Source of the DNA: Dysgonomonadaceae bacterium PH5-43
GTDB lineage: Bacteria; Bacteroidota; Bacteroidia; Bacteroidales; Azobacteroidaceae
DNA: 64,000 bases
Assembly (NCBI GenBank): GCA_029916745.1
Contig: JARXWK010000019.1
Coordinates: 1 to 64,000 of the forward strand
Reading direction: 5' to 3'
The translations under genes and the position numbers were made by a program. The notes below the pieces were generated by a model, which was given only the letters and a program-made list of their open reading frames with translations, was not told where the DNA came from and did not search any database. This document shows, one piece after another, positions 8,131 to 16,884 of the stretch (position 1 is the stretch's first letter; each line of letters starts with the position of its first letter).

Positions 8131-8370
8131 TGTAGAGCCCCCTTGTCGTTGTTAGTAGAAAGGCGAGTTGCTTCTTAGTAGATACCCCCTGTCGCTCTTA
8201 GTAGATACCCCTCCTCTCTCTTAGTAGAGACCCGATGCCGCTCTTTATAGAACCGCCTAATCTCTCTTAGTAGAACCACCCCGTCGTTCTTAGTAGATAC
8301 CCCTCGCCTTTCTACTAAGAGAGGGAAGGGGTCTCTTAGTAGAGAGACGACCCTAAGTGAAGCTTTGCAT
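8131..8370 (+). repeat. 23-bp modular tandem array (core TTAGTAGA), copy 1
   Basis: Units of 23 bp consist of a core CTCTTAGTAGA and about 12 variable C-rich bases. Examples of the variable part are TACCCCCTGTCG, GACCCGATGCCG and ACCACCCCGTCG. About nine units are visible; one is mutated (TTTATAGA) and the unit near 8310 is inverted. The block ends in CCCTAAGTGAAGCTTTGCAT (8351-8370), which occurs exactly inverted at 36038-36057. Reading frames through it are shadows, because 23 is not a multiple of three. The gap 7951-8657 otherwise holds the small RNA, the repeats of the next entry and a terminator. Confidence 0.8.
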
Positions 8371-8391
8371 TTTTTAGAACTAAGAACTAAG

Positions 8392-8572
8392 AGTGAAGAA
8401 CTAAGAATTGGCGCGAAGCGACAAGTGAGCAAGCTCGTAGTTAAAAACTAAAAGATAAAAGTTAAGACACCCAAAGGGTGAAAATTCCATAGCCGTATGG
8501 CGAGCGAAGCGTTGCCTACGGGGACAGAGTGAAGAACTAAGAACTGGCGCGAAGCGACAAGCGAGCAAGCTC
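8392..8572 (+). repeat. 45-bp direct repeat pair with family C sequence between
   Basis: Bases 8392-8436 and 8528-8572 are the same 45-bp sequence with two T/C differences. They contain AACTAAGAAYTGGCGCGAAG and end in GAGCAAGCTC. Between them lie AAAAACTAAAAGATAAAAGT, the hairpin CACCCAAAGGGTG (8469-8481) and ATTCCATAGCCGTATGG. Related AAAGATAAAAGTT/GGCGCRAAGCG sequence recurs at 14.84-14.95 and 42.94-43.05 kb. Confidence 0.8.
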
Positions 8573-8602
8573 TAAAAGATAAAAGTTAGGATATATGGAT
8601 AT

Positions 8603-8631
8603 AAAAAAAGAGGGAGCGTTGCCGCTCCCTC
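8603..8631 (-). terminator. Terminator of the outer-membrane barrel gene
   Basis: GAGGGAGCG (8610-8618) and CGCTCCCTC (8623-8631) form a 9-bp GC-rich stem with a 4-base loop. On the minus strand it is followed by seven T residues (8609-8603). Confidence 0.9.
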
Positions 8632-8657
8632 TCTATTATTTATTCTTTTGTTATTAC

Positions 8658-9155
8658 TTAGAAGTTTACGTAGAAACCAAAAGAAATGTTGTTAGTTAGG
8701 TTTAATCCGAAACCGTCTTTAGCATTAAGATACTTGTCATTGTAACCTAAGAAACCAAATTTAGCAACTAAGCTGAATTTTTCTGTTAAGCTAACAGCAA
8801 CACCTGGTTGTAATCCAATGTTGAAACCTGTTTCGTCGTTATCTTGATCCTTGTAAGAAAAACCGAAACCACCATCAACAAATAAACTTAATCTGTCTTG
8901 GTTGAAATAAGTGTAACGAGCGTAAGGGCTTGCTGCGAAAGTAGCAACACCAACAGCATCTTCGTTGAAATAACCAAGTTCAAGTCCTACAGACCATTTT
9001 TCGTTCAAGTTGTAACCAACTTCAGGAGCGATAAAGAATGCTGTTTCGTCAGCATCGTCATCATTCCAAAATCCTAAACTACCACCAGCATAAAACTGAG
9101 CACTTGCTGTTAAGCTAACTAAAGCTACAGCCATAAGTAAAAATACTTTCTTCAT
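8658..9155 (-). CDS. Small outer-membrane beta-barrel protein
   Basis: The 165-residue precursor has a signal peptide, MKKVFLLMAVALVSLTASAQ. The rest consists of alternating amphipathic strands with aromatic girdles (WSVGLELGYF, FSLVAKFGFLGYN) and ends in the outer-membrane assembly signature ISFGFYVNF, with a terminal Phe. This fits the 8-stranded Omp_b-brl/OmpX-like class. The function could be a structural or adhesion porin and cannot be fixed. The gene is monocistronic, with its own consensus promoter, a hairpin in the 5' leader and a strong terminator, which suggests high and regulated expression. Confidence 0.85.
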   Translation of the reverse strand: MKKVFLLMAVALVSLTASAQFYAGGSLGFWNDDDADETAFFIAPEVGYNLNEKWSVGLELGYFNEDAVGVATFAASPYARYTYFNQDRLSLFVDGGFGFSYKDQDNDETGFNIGLQPGVAVSLTEKFSLVAKFGFLGYNDKYLNAKDGFGLNLTNNISFGFYVNF

Positions 9156-9184
9156 TGTTTAATTATTTAATTAGTTAATAATTA

Positions 9185-9255
9185 TTTTCTCAGATTTTAC
9201 TCTGAGAAAAGCTTAATTCATCGACAAAGTTATTGTTAATATTGAATTTAACAAA
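9185..9255 (-). promoter_or_regulatory. Promoter and 5'-leader hairpin of the outer-membrane barrel gene
   Basis: On the minus strand, TTTG (9255-9252), 19 bases and TAACTTTG (9232-9225) form a full consensus promoter. The leader then contains a perfect 10-bp inverted repeat, TTTTCTCAGA (9185-9194) with 9201-9210 and a six-base loop, 30 bases ahead of the ATG. The hairpin may protect the 5' end of the mRNA or act as a control element. Confidence 0.65.
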
Positions 9256-9276
9256 TAATTTTAACAAATAAATTCA

Positions 9277-10806
9277 TTAATCTACAATTAGGTTTTTACC
9301 TGTCATCTCACTTGGTTGAGCTAACCCTATGATATGCAATAGAGAAGGAGCAACATCGGCAAGCTTTCCGTCTATAACTTTTGCATCTTTATTTTCCGAT
9401 ACAAATACAAAAGGAACAGGGTTAAGAGAGTGAGCTGTGTTCGGACTTCCATCTTCGTTCATTGCATTATCGGCGTTACCGTGGTCGGCAATAATAATAG
9501 ATTCGTATCCGTTAGCTTTTGCTGCTTCTATAGTATCTTTCAAACAAGAGTCTACGGCTTTAACAGCTTTTTCTATAGCTTCGTATATACCAGTGTGTCC
9601 TACCATATCTCCGTTAGCGTAGTTTACAACAATAAAATCGAACTTTTGAGAGTTGATAGCTTCAACTAATTTATCTTTTACTTCGTAAGCCGACATTTCG
9701 GGTTGAAGGTCGTAAGTTGCAACCTTTGGAGATGAAACTAATATACGTTCTTCTCCTTTATATGGTTCTTCTCTACCTCCATTGAAGAAGAAGGTAACGT
9801 GAGCATATTTTTCTGTTTCTGCAATGTGTAGCTGACTTTTATCAAGATTAGAAAGATATTCTCCTAAAGTATTTTCTACATTTTCTTTATCGAATATAAC
9901 CGTAACATCTTTGTATGTTGGGTCGTAAGGAGTCATTGTGAAATACTGAAGGTTGGCAACAGTATGCATTCCTTCTTCAGGCATATCTTGTTGTGTAAGC
10001 ACCACTGTAAGTTCTTTAGCTCTATCGTTTCTGTAGTTAAAGAATATAACAACGTCTCCTTCTTCTATTGTTGCAACAGGTTTATTGTCTTTTACGCAAA
10101 CAATAGGTTTAATAAATTCGTCGGTTACACCGTTGTTGTACGATTCTTCTATAGCCGCTACAGGGTTGGTAGTAGGAGTGCCTGTGCCATTAACTAATAA
10201 ATCGTAAGCTTCTTTTACTCTTTCCCAACGTTTATCTCTATCCATTGCATAATAACGACCAACGATAGAAGCTATTTCACCTGTTGTTTCCTTAAGATGC
10301 TCTTCTAATTGTTTAATAAAACCTGCACCGCTCTTAGGGTCGGTATCTCTACCGTCCATAAAACAATGAACGTAAGTTTTATCAACTCCGTAAGTTTTGC
10401 TAATATCTGTTAGTTTGAAAAGGTGTTCTAAAGAACTATGTACACCACCATCAGAAACTAATCCCATAAGGTGTATCTTTTTGTTGTTATCTTTAGCGTA
10501 AGAATAAGCTTTCTTTATAGCAGGGTTTTCTAATATTGAATTGTCGCGAGCAGCAATATTAATCTTTACCAAATCTTGATAAACTACACGTCCTGCACCA
10601 ATGTTTAAGTGTCCAACTTCTGAATTTCCCATTTGTCCATCGGGTAATCCTACGTTTTCACCCGAAGCCTGAAGCTCAGAATATGGATATGTTTTAAGAA
10701 GATAATCCCAATAAGGAGTTTCAGTTTGAGAGATTACATCTCTTTTTGTTTTGTCGCCAAATCCCCAACCATCGAGGATAACTAATAATGCTTTTTTATT
10801 TGCCAT
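9277..10806 (-). CDS. gpmI: 2,3-bisphosphoglycerate-independent phosphoglycerate mutase
   Basis: GpmI interconverts 3- and 2-phosphoglycerate in glycolysis and gluconeogenesis in the cytosol, using two Mn ions and a phosphoserine. The 509 residues match the family length. D12 in [10 protein letters not shown] and the catalytic S62 in [17 protein letters not shown] are present, as are the substrate loop [13 protein letters not shown] and the second metal site [12 protein letters not shown] -7 element TAATTTTG lies at 10844-10837 on the minus strand. It stands apart from the upstream peptidase gene and looks like a single-gene unit. Confidence 0.97.
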   Translation of the reverse strand: MANKKALLVILDGWGFGDKTKRDVISQTETPYWDYLLKTYPYSELQASGENVGLPDGQMGNSEVGHLNIGAGRVVYQDLVKINIAARDNSILENPAIKKAYSYAKDNNKKIHLMGLVSDGGVHSSLEHLFKLTDISKTYGVDKTYVHCFMDGRDTDPKSGAGFIKQLEEHLKETTGEIASIVGRYYAMDRDKRWERVKEAYDLLVNGTGTPTTNPVAAIEESYNNGVTDEFIKPIVCVKDNKPVATIEEGDVVIFFNYRNDRAKELTVVLTQQDMPEEGMHTVANLQYFTMTPYDPTYKDVTVIFDKENVENTLGEYLSNLDKSQLHIAETEKYAHVTFFFNGGREEPYKGEERILVSSPKVATYDLQPEMSAYEVKDKLVEAINSQKFDFIVVNYANGDMVGHTGIYEAIEKAVKAVDSCLKDTIEAAKANGYESIIIADHGNADNAMNEDGSPNTAHSLNPVPFVFVSENKDAKVIDGKLADVAPSLLHIIGLAQPSEMTGKNLIVD

Positions 10807-10891
10807 GATTATATTATTATTATATTTTTAAGCTTGCAAAATTACAAATTCTTATTAAAAATCTATTTAAGTTTTATGTGAATGTTTATTG

Positions 10892-12895
10892 TTATTGAAT
10901 TTCTCTTACCGCTTTCAATAAAGGTTCAACAGAAAGAGGTTCGCCTGTAGCTTGAATCATCCATTGATTAGGAGTAAGTCGTCCTAATCTAAAAATTCTA
11001 TCTATTTCTGTTGCAAAATCCCGTCCATTGAAATATTGCTCTAACTGAAATTCTATTATTTGTCCGAAAGAGTAAGCCGAAAGATAAAGCGGATAGCTAA
11101 GCATATGAGAATAAATGCCTAAAACAATTTCATCTTTAACACCAAATATAGGAGCGTAGTATTCGTTCCATATTTCTTTAGCTAAGCTTATTGTTGTTTC
11201 TTTTAACTGTTCTGGAGTTGCATCAGGGTTTGCATATAACCATTTCCAAACAGATATGTCAAGAAGAGATACTCCCGCTATTTCGTATAACTGCCAAGCC
11301 TTATCAAGAATATCCATAGCATCTTTTTCGGGATTACTATTTTGTATGCCTAATATATCCAAATCTCTTTTTTGAAAAGCAAATGCCAAGGCTTCAGTAA
11401 AGGCAGTGTTAGGAACGCCGTTTAGCATATAATAATCTACATCGTATAAAGATATAGTTTGTTCAACGTTATGTCCGAACTCGTGAACAGCAATGTTGTA
11501 CCCTTTGTAGTCCATTCCGCCTTCAGGAATACGAGTGCGTAGGTGAGCTTTTTGTCCTTTCATAACTCCACCCCAAGCGTGTCCTGAGCCACGAGCTGCG
11601 TCAACTTCTATTCTGTCGGTAAGATATTTAGCTCTATCTTTATTAAAGCCAAGTTTGATAAGCATATTAGGTAAATCTTTTTCCATAGCTTCTGCATTCG
11701 GGTATAATTTACGAGTTTGTTCGCTTAATTTAGCTTCATCTAAATTGCTTCTTGGCTTAAATCCGTCATACCATATATCAAAAGCTTGTAAGTCGCGACC
11801 TAAATTGGCTTTAATTTTTTCTGCAACAAGTTTAAGTTCGGGGGCTGAAACGTATTGTTTTAGAAGTTCTTCGGTAACATCTAAAGAAATTTCCATTTCT
11901 TCGTTAAACTTTCTGTTGATATAAGTATTGCCTGTGTATGTGTCCATAGCTTTTAATGCCTTGAATACATTTAACAAAGTAGCGTATCTTTTGTTGTTTT
12001 CTTTGTTGTAAGTTATAGGTTCTCCATTGCTAAAAACTTCGTTGGTAAACGGATTCCAATCATAATCTCCAGAATTAATAACAACCTCTGGAATGTCTTG
12101 AGTAATAATGTTTTTCATTACTTCATAGATTGTCAGTTGTTTTGTGAAGTTTTTCTCCCCTCTGCTGTAGTTAGCTTTTATTTCATCACGTAGGTTCCAA
12201 TGCGAAAGAAGAATCATATTTTCGGGAAATAACTTTTCTCCGTCTTTATTAATAAGGTGTCCTGCATATACATTATAATCTGCAATATACATATCCGCAT
12301 CGTTGCTTGCTTTAGAATAGTTTTGTTTTATCTCGGCAGGTATTCTTGAAGTAAATATATCGCCTAAGCGAGAGTATGCCCACTGTAATCTGTCGTTTCC
12401 GAAGTTTTCTTTCTCTTCTAAAGAATATTCGGGATAATTAAGAGCTATAACAAAAGCTATTTTATTGTTGTATAAGTCGTCGCTAAGGTGAGTTGACGGA
12501 TTATAAGCCGAAAACATTTCATCAATATTAGTTAAAGCACCAGTAGCCTCTTGAACATTTTTTTGAAGTTGTAGTGTTATCTCATTGTTATGACCATATA
12601 TAGCTTCTAAGTAATCACTTATTTTTAAGAAGGTAGTTTCTTTAAGCTTTTCATCTGCTATGTAGTTTTGTTCGCAAAAGCTAATAAAATCTGTTTCGTT
12701 ACCATCAGTTGCTTGCCAAAGACGTGCAATCTGCTTAACGCCTTTCTCTATTAACGCCTTATTTTGAGGATATTTTTCAACTAAACTATTAATAACAGTA
12801 TCTACATTGTTGGTTGATATACCAACGGGGTTTTGTTCGCTTGAGCAAGACATAACAAGCACAGTAATTAGAAATAAATAAATAATCTTTCTCAT
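10892..12895 (-). CDS. Lipoprotein zinc metallopeptidase (gluzincin-type), family uncertain
   Basis: This is a 667-residue lipoprotein precursor. MRKIIYLFLITVLVMSC is a type II signal with the lipidated cysteine at residue 17. The catalytic motif HEFGH starts at H471 in IAVHEFGHNVEQ. A downstream ALAF-flanked glutamate in NTAFTEALAFAF is about 30 residues later, which fits an HExxH...E gluzincin. The rest is largely helical, as in M3/M32/M49-like peptidases, but DPP III itself has HExxxH, so M49 is not a good fit. It probably cleaves peptides at the cell surface or in the periplasm. The gene is third in a minus-strand run after slyD and aroC, with only 18 bases to aroC. Confidence 0.75.
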   Translation of the reverse strand: MRKIIYLFLITVLVMSCSSEQNPVGISTNNVDTVINSLVEKYPQNKALIEKGVKQIARLWQATDGNETDFISFCEQNYIADEKLKETTFLKISDYLEAIYGHNNEITLQLQKNVQEATGALTNIDEMFSAYNPSTHLSDDLYNNKIAFVIALNYPEYSLEEKENFGNDRLQWAYSRLGDIFTSRIPAEIKQNYSKASNDADMYIADYNVYAGHLINKDGEKLFPENMILLSHWNLRDEIKANYSRGEKNFTKQLTIYEVMKNIITQDIPEVVINSGDYDWNPFTNEVFSNGEPITYNKENNKRYATLLNVFKALKAMDTYTGNTYINRKFNEEMEISLDVTEELLKQYVSAPELKLVAEKIKANLGRDLQAFDIWYDGFKPRSNLDEAKLSEQTRKLYPNAEAMEKDLPNMLIKLGFNKDRAKYLTDRIEVDAARGSGHAWGGVMKGQKAHLRTRIPEGGMDYKGYNIAVHEFGHNVEQTISLYDVDYYMLNGVPNTAFTEALAFAFQKRDLDILGIQNSNPEKDAMDILDKAWQLYEIAGVSLLDISVWKWLYANPDATPEQLKETTISLAKEIWNEYYAPIFGVKDEIVLGIYSHMLSYPLYLSAYSFGQIIEFQLEQYFNGRDFATEIDRIFRLGRLTPNQWMIQATGEPLSVEPLLKAVREIQ

Positions 12896-12913
12896 AATAA
12901 ATTGTTGTTTAAT

Positions 12914-13987
12914 TTAGTTTTCGCCATTCCTTTTAAGAAGAGAATCTAATAAAGTAATTGCTGCCATAGCTTCAACTATAGGTACAGCACGAGGAAGCAC
13001 ACAAGGGTCGTGTCTTCCATTTACTTTTAATTCTATATTATTACCATCTTTATCGATGGTTGGTTGAGTTTGCAATATAGTTGCCACAGGCTTAAAGGCT
13101 ACTCTAAAGTAAATATCTTCACCATTAGATATACCTCCTTGTATTCCTCCCGAATAATTAGTTAGAGTAGAGATTTTACCTTTTTCGTTTTTATAAAATA
13201 TATCGTTAACCTGTGAACCTCTTTGTGATATTTCATCGAATCCCATTCCGTAATCGAATCCTTTTGCTGCATTTATACTCATCATAGCAGAAGCTAAAGT
13301 TGCGCTTAATCGTCCGAAAACAGGATTTCCTAAACCTACGGGTACTCCTTTACAAACGCACGAAACAACTCCACCTATGGTGTCGCCTTCAGCTTTTACT
13401 TCTTTTATGAGATTAATCATTTGTTCGGCTGTTTCGAGGTGAGGACAGCGAACGGCAGTGTTTTCTGTATTTTCTAAGTTAAGTTCTTTGTAGCTGGTTT
13501 CAAGTTTGATGTTTCCCACTTGCGAAACATAAGCATTAATCGATACTCCATACTGTTTCAACACCAACTTTGCAATAGCACCAGCAACTACACGAGCAAT
13601 CGTTTCTCGTGCCGAAGAGCGACCGCCGCCTCGATGATCTCTATGTCCGTATTTTTGTTGATAAGTATAATCGGCGTGAGATGGTCTGAACGCATTGCGA
13701 AGATTTTCATAATCAGACGAATGTTGATTGGTATTACGCACGATAAAACCTATTGGAGTTCCTGTAGTTTTACCCTCAAAAATACCTGAAAGAAATTCTA
13801 CTTTATCAGATTCTTTACGAGAAGTAGTAAGCTCAGACTGTCCTGGTTTTCTTCTATCTAATTCTTTCTGTATAAATTCAAAATCCAAAGAAACATTGGC
13901 AGGGCAACCATCGATTACTCCGCCAATAGCTTCTCCGTGCGACTCGCCAAAAGAGGAGAGTCTGAATATATTACCAAAGGTATTCAT
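12914..13987 (-). CDS. aroC: Chorismate synthase
   Basis: AroC converts 5-enolpyruvylshikimate-3-phosphate to chorismate with reduced FMN, the last step of the shikimate pathway. The protein has 357 residues, the normal length. The signatures are [18 protein letters not shown], the central [20 protein letters not shown] and the C-terminal [18 protein letters not shown]. The gene starts nine bases after the slyD stop, and a peptidase gene follows after 18 bases. The three genes are therefore probably co-transcribed from the slyD promoter. Confidence 0.97.
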   Translation of the reverse strand: MNTFGNIFRLSSFGESHGEAIGGVIDGCPANVSLDFEFIQKELDRRKPGQSELTTSRKESDKVEFLSGIFEGKTTGTPIGFIVRNTNQHSSDYENLRNAFRPSHADYTYQQKYGHRDHRGGGRSSARETIARVVAGAIAKLVLKQYGVSINAYVSQVGNIKLETSYKELNLENTENTAVRCPHLETAEQMINLIKEVKAEGDTIGGVVSCVCKGVPVGLGNPVFGRLSATLASAMMSINAAKGFDYGMGFDEISQRGSQVNDIFYKNEKGKISTLTNYSGGIQGGISNGEDIYFRVAFKPVATILQTQPTIDKDGNNIELKVNGRHDPCVLPRAVPIVEAMAAITLLDSLLKRNGEN

Positions 13988-13996
13988 TTCTTTATA

Positions 13997-14557
13997 TTAA
14001 CAATCGCAACCACAGCCACAGCCAGCTTCTTTGTCGCCACTATCGCAACCGCTGCAATTACAACCGTGAGGTTGAGTAATGCTTGCTATTTCTTCAGGAG
14101 TTGCTTCGTGAACATCAACAACTTCGCCAGTGTAAGTTAGTGTTTCGCCAGCGTAAGGTTCGTTGAAGTCCATAACAACTATGTCGTCTTCAATTTCCAT
14201 TACTAAACCCATAAGATGTTCACCCAAGCTATTCATCATAGGAATAACACTACCAACAGCAAATTTTTCTTCATCAAATTTACCATCTATTTCAAATATA
14301 CTTTTAGGAAGTTCTTGAACTTTTTCTTCGTCATACTCTCCTTGAGCTTCTTCGGGAGATAGTGTTAGAGTGAATGTTTCTCCAACTTCTAATCCTTCAA
14401 CAGCTTTTTCGAAAGCGTCAAGAACCATACCCATACCAAATATAAAAGTAAAAGGGCGTTCTATCGGTGCGCGCTCCATTAATTCATCTTGTCCTTCATC
14501 ATCACGAATTGTTAAATCGTATGTTAGAGATACGACTTTTCCATCAGAAATTTTCAT
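13997..14557 (-). CDS. slyD: FKBP-type peptidyl-prolyl isomerase, SlyD type
   Basis: SlyD-like proteins are cytosolic prolyl isomerases and chaperones with a metal-binding tail. The FKBP domain starts SDGKVVSLTYDLTIRDDEG and contains RPFTFIFGMGMVLDAFEKA and GLEVGETFTL. The IF insert is in the middle. The C-terminus is rich in cysteine (CNCSGCDSGDKEAGCGCGCDC, split here by acidic residues), which suits nickel or zinc binding. The frame is open to an ATG at 14590, but a -7 element TACCTTTG lies at 14595-14588 on the minus strand. The ATG at 14557 is therefore the likely start, giving 186 residues. It leads the slyD-aroC-peptidase unit. Confidence 0.9.
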   Translation of the reverse strand: MKISDGKVVSLTYDLTIRDDEGQDELMERAPIERPFTFIFGMGMVLDAFEKAVEGLEVGETFTLTLSPEEAQGEYDEEKVQELPKSIFEIDGKFDEEKFAVGSVIPMMNSLGEHLMGLVMEIEDDIVVMDFNEPYAGETLTYTGEVVDVHEATPEEIASITQPHGCNCSGCDSGDKEAGCGCGCDC

Positions 14558-14759
14558 TGTAGATATTTTTTTATAAATAATTTGACACAAAGGTAATGCT
14601 AAATAATGAATAAAAGTTCATTTTTATCTTTTAATGTCTTATAAACCGCCTCTTGTATTCTTGTATTATTTCCTTGTCTAAACCTCAATTGTTTCAAAAA
14701 CCGCCCATTTTATCGAGGTTTTTGCACTTTTTTACGGTGAAGTTTCACAAAAACAGCTT

Positions 14760-14826
14760 GCCTTCACACTTTTCCTTTACTGCTCAATAAGTTACAAGAT
14801 GTGAAGGGTGGAAAAATAAAACTCCC
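14760..14826 (+). repeat. Dispersed repeat family B, copy 1
   Basis: About 66 bp starting GCCTTCACACTTTTCC and containing GCTCAATAAGTTACAAGA. It recurs inverted at 58696-58761 with about six mismatches. The sequence just upstream (CCCATTTTATCGAGG, about 14704-14718) has a relative near the second copy (CCCATATTTCATCGGTG at 58617). The stretch 14591-15345 holds this, the next three entries and a promoter, and no ORF. Confidence 0.75.
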
Positions 14827-14839
14827 TGTACGCGCGCGA

Positions 14840-14945
14840 GAGGAAGATAAAAGCTAAAAACTAAAAGTGAGAAATTTACGCGAAGCGTATTAGAGTCGCT
14901 TCGCGCTAACTTTTATCTTTTAGTTTTTATCTTTTAACTTTTTCA
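14840..14945 (+). repeat. Imperfect long palindrome, repeat family C
   Basis: The left arm has GATAAAAGCTAAAAACTAAA, the right arm has CTTTTATCTTTTAGTTTTTA. At the centre is a perfect 9-bp hairpin, CGCGAAGCG (14879-14887) with 14897-14905. The same words occur between atpA and atpG and at 8.4-8.6 kb, so this is a dispersed element, not a gene-specific signal. Confidence 0.7.
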
Positions 14946-14959
14946 GCGTGTAGCACGCC

Positions 14960-15062
14960 GAAATCGTACTGTGTTACAAAAAAACCTGACTGTGTTTTGT
15001 GTCGAATCTCAGTGTGTTGCGAAGTAAAACTCTGTGAGTTTTTTTAGAATTGTAGTGAGTTT
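14960..15062 (+). repeat. Array of ~22-bp degenerate repeats, family A, copy 2
   Basis: Units begin GTACTGTGTT, CTGACTGTGTTTTG, AATCTCAGTGTG, AAACTCTGTGAG and TTGTAGTGAG at intervals of about 20-23 bp. The opening CGTACTGTGTT is shared with the array at 47.4 kb. Confidence 0.6.
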
Positions 15063-15152
15063 TTAAAACCTCTCGCCATTCCACAGATACTCCACAGTTT
15101 CTGTTTTTACATAAGGCTCTATTTTCTTTTGATCTTCGAGACTTAGATATTT
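15063..15152 (-). pseudogene. Orphan copy of the 3' end of the 16885-17490 gene
   Basis: These 90 bases match 16885-16974 with about seven differences, beginning exactly at the stop codon. They encode YLSLEDQKKIEPYVKTETVE followed by YLWNGERF and a stop. Similarity ends abruptly upstream of codon ~30. No start codon or remaining body of the gene is present. The orphan end and the intact gene flank the ATPase/TOPRIM-like pair in direct orientation, which points to insertion or recombination at this site. Confidence 0.8.
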
Positions 15153-15345
15153 AGATACAATGATAAATTAGAGGTGTTCAAATATTGTTATTGTGATTTA
15201 TCTATATTTTGCGAGATTCTTCTTATATTTGTGCGAGCGTTTTATAGAGTATGTTGGTTTGCTTAGTTCTGTTTTGAGCAAAGAGGATTGTTAGCAAATA
15301 TTTGTGAATGAGGATATTGTAGAATATAATAAAGAATAAAAAGAT

Positions 15346-16323
15346 ATGACAACTAAAATAGAAATAAAGAACTTTAAATCAGTTCGGCATGTGATTCTTG
15401 AGGATTGCAAAAGAATAAACTTGCTTATAGGGAAACCGAACGTGGGGAAGAGTAATATCTTGGAGGCGTTATCTGTTTTTAGTTTGCCTTATGCTAGATA
15501 TACAAATAATAAATCTCTTCAACAGTTTATTCGATGCGAAAATGAGTCAGAATTATTCTACAATGGAGATAAAACAAAAAATATTGAAATAAATACTGAT
15601 TCAGATGAATTTGTTTTCCAGTCAAATAAAACCAGTTTTATTTCTCGCTTGAATGGATTTATCAATGGGAAATCAGTTGTTGAATTGACTGGGCTAAAAG
15701 TCAAGCAAACAGGTTCTGAAATGCCCAATAAAGATGTGAGAAGTTATTTCTTTCCAACACCATTTCAATTTGAAAATACAGGCCTCAACTTTTTACAGCC
15801 GACAACAGGATGCAATCTTTCTTCTGTATTAAATTCACTAGAAGATACAAAGAATGAAATTTCGGATATTCTTGCATTATATGGGTTAAAACTTTCTTTT
15901 GATCAAGCAAGCCAGCAAATAAAACTGCTGAAATCGGTTTCAGAGAGTAGCATATATCTTGTCCCATTCAATTCTATTGCTGATACACTACAAAGAATAA
16001 TGTACTATAAGACGGCTATAGCAAGTAATGAAAATGCAATATTAACATTTGAAGAACCAGAAGCACATTCTTACCCTCCATATATCTCTAAAATAACAAC
16101 AGATATTCTTTATTCCGAATCAAACCAATTCTTTATAACAACACATAGTCCCTATGTGTTGAATGAGTTTTTGGAAAACAAAAGAGAGGATTTGGCTATT
16201 TATCTTGTCGGTTTTGAGAATGGGGAAACATCAGTTAAAGGACTTTCAAAAGAAGAAATTGATAGAGTTTATCAGTTTGGAGTTGATCTTTTTTTTAACG
16301 CCGAAATCTTCTTGACGAAATGA
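15346..16323 (+). CDS. AAA/ABC-type ATPase of the OLD/RecF-like class (candidate defence ATPase)
   Basis: The product has 325 residues. The N-terminus IEIKNFKSVRHVILEDCKRI leads into Walker A G29-KPNVGKS-36. A late Walker B reads ILTFEEPEAH (E236/E237), and a switch histidine lies in FITTHSPYVLNEF (H267). This is the layout of AAA_15/AAA_21 ATPases, as found in OLD-family and AAA-TOPRIM defence proteins. No nuclease domain is fused. The next gene overlaps by four bases (ATGA), so translation is coupled. A -7 element TATATTTG (15224-15231) precedes it with a leader of about 100 bases. The antiphage role is an inference from architecture and setting. Confidence 0.8.
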   Translation: MTTKIEIKNFKSVRHVILEDCKRINLLIGKPNVGKSNILEALSVFSLPYARYTNNKSLQQFIRCENESELFYNGDKTKNIEINTDSDEFVFQSNKTSFISRLNGFINGKSVVELTGLKVKQTGSEMPNKDVRSYFFPTPFQFENTGLNFLQPTTGCNLSSVLNSLEDTKNEISDILALYGLKLSFDQASQQIKLLKSVSESSIYLVPFNSIADTLQRIMYYKTAIASNENAILTFEEPEAHSYPPYISKITTDILYSESNQFFITTHSPYVLNEFLENKREDLAIYLVGFENGETSVKGLSKEEIDRVYQFGVDLFFNAEIFLTK

Positions 16324-16865
16324 ATGAGCTGACAATTATTCCAGAATGCTACGTTGATACTTGCCTTACAGAGACTATCACTTCGTGCTTTAATCAGTTC
16401 AATCATCAAAAGGGTTGTGGAACTGTGACTAAAAAAATGCAAACGACTTTTAGTGATAGTTTTGCTGTTGGTATTATTGATAGAGACAAAAAGGAAGAGC
16501 CTTATTTGCTTGATTTTGACCTGCTTGCTTCTAATGAATCGTTATTTCTTTACAAGCATAGAACAAAGGACCATTATATTATCCAAATTTTTCCAGCTAT
16601 TGAACGTTTTTTCTTGAAAGCAGCTGAAGAAAAAGGAATTGACATCACTACTCTGTATGGACTTCCAACAGACCTGAAAAGACTTACAAAAAGGACTAAG
16701 CAAATTGCAGATAAGAATGAAAATGATTTCAAGACTTTCAAAAAGCTTTTTAGAGATATTTCCGATGCGTCTGAACTTCAACGGTTGGCATCTTTGATAC
16801 AGTACCTCAAAGATAATACATACAATGCAAGAAAGGAAAATTTAATAGAAATAATTAACGGTTAA
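16320..16865 (+). CDS. TOPRIM-like partner of the ATPase (candidate nuclease/effector)
   Basis: This 181-residue protein was not recognised at family level with certainty. It begins LTIIPECYVDTCL and later has FAVGIIDRDKKEE. The acidic E9 followed by D54-x-D56 after a beta strand is the pattern of TOPRIM folds (E...DxD), as in OLD nucleases and the AriB/DUF4435-type partners. The C-terminal 90 residues are helical and Lys-rich. It overlaps the ATPase gene by ATGA, and the two form a closed two-gene unit between the duplicated gene ends. If the TOPRIM reading is right, the pair resembles a split OLD or PARIS-like system, though shorter than those I know. Confidence 0.55.
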   Translation: MNELTIIPECYVDTCLTETITSCFNQFNHQKGCGTVTKKMQTTFSDSFAVGIIDRDKKEEPYLLDFDLLASNESLFLYKHRTKDHYIIQIFPAIERFFLKAAEEKGIDITTLYGLPTDLKRLTKRTKQIADKNENDFKTFKKLFRDISDASELQRLASLIQYLKDNTYNARKENLIEIING

Positions 16866-16884
16866 TCCGAAGGAGAACATTTCA

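Noticed and set aside
8131-8370. CRISPR array
   Set aside because: The conserved part is only about 11 bp and degenerate, the period is 23 bp, variable parts are reused between loci, and no cas gene is in the window.
8175-8432. 85-codon ORF on the minus strand
   Set aside because: It runs through the 23-bp array and simple repeats; the translation is a low-complexity by-product.
15346-16865. Naming the pair PARIS, Gabija or a retron module
   Set aside because: No reverse transcriptase or UvrD-like helicase is present and the proteins are shorter than AriA/AriB; without a search a specific name is not justified.
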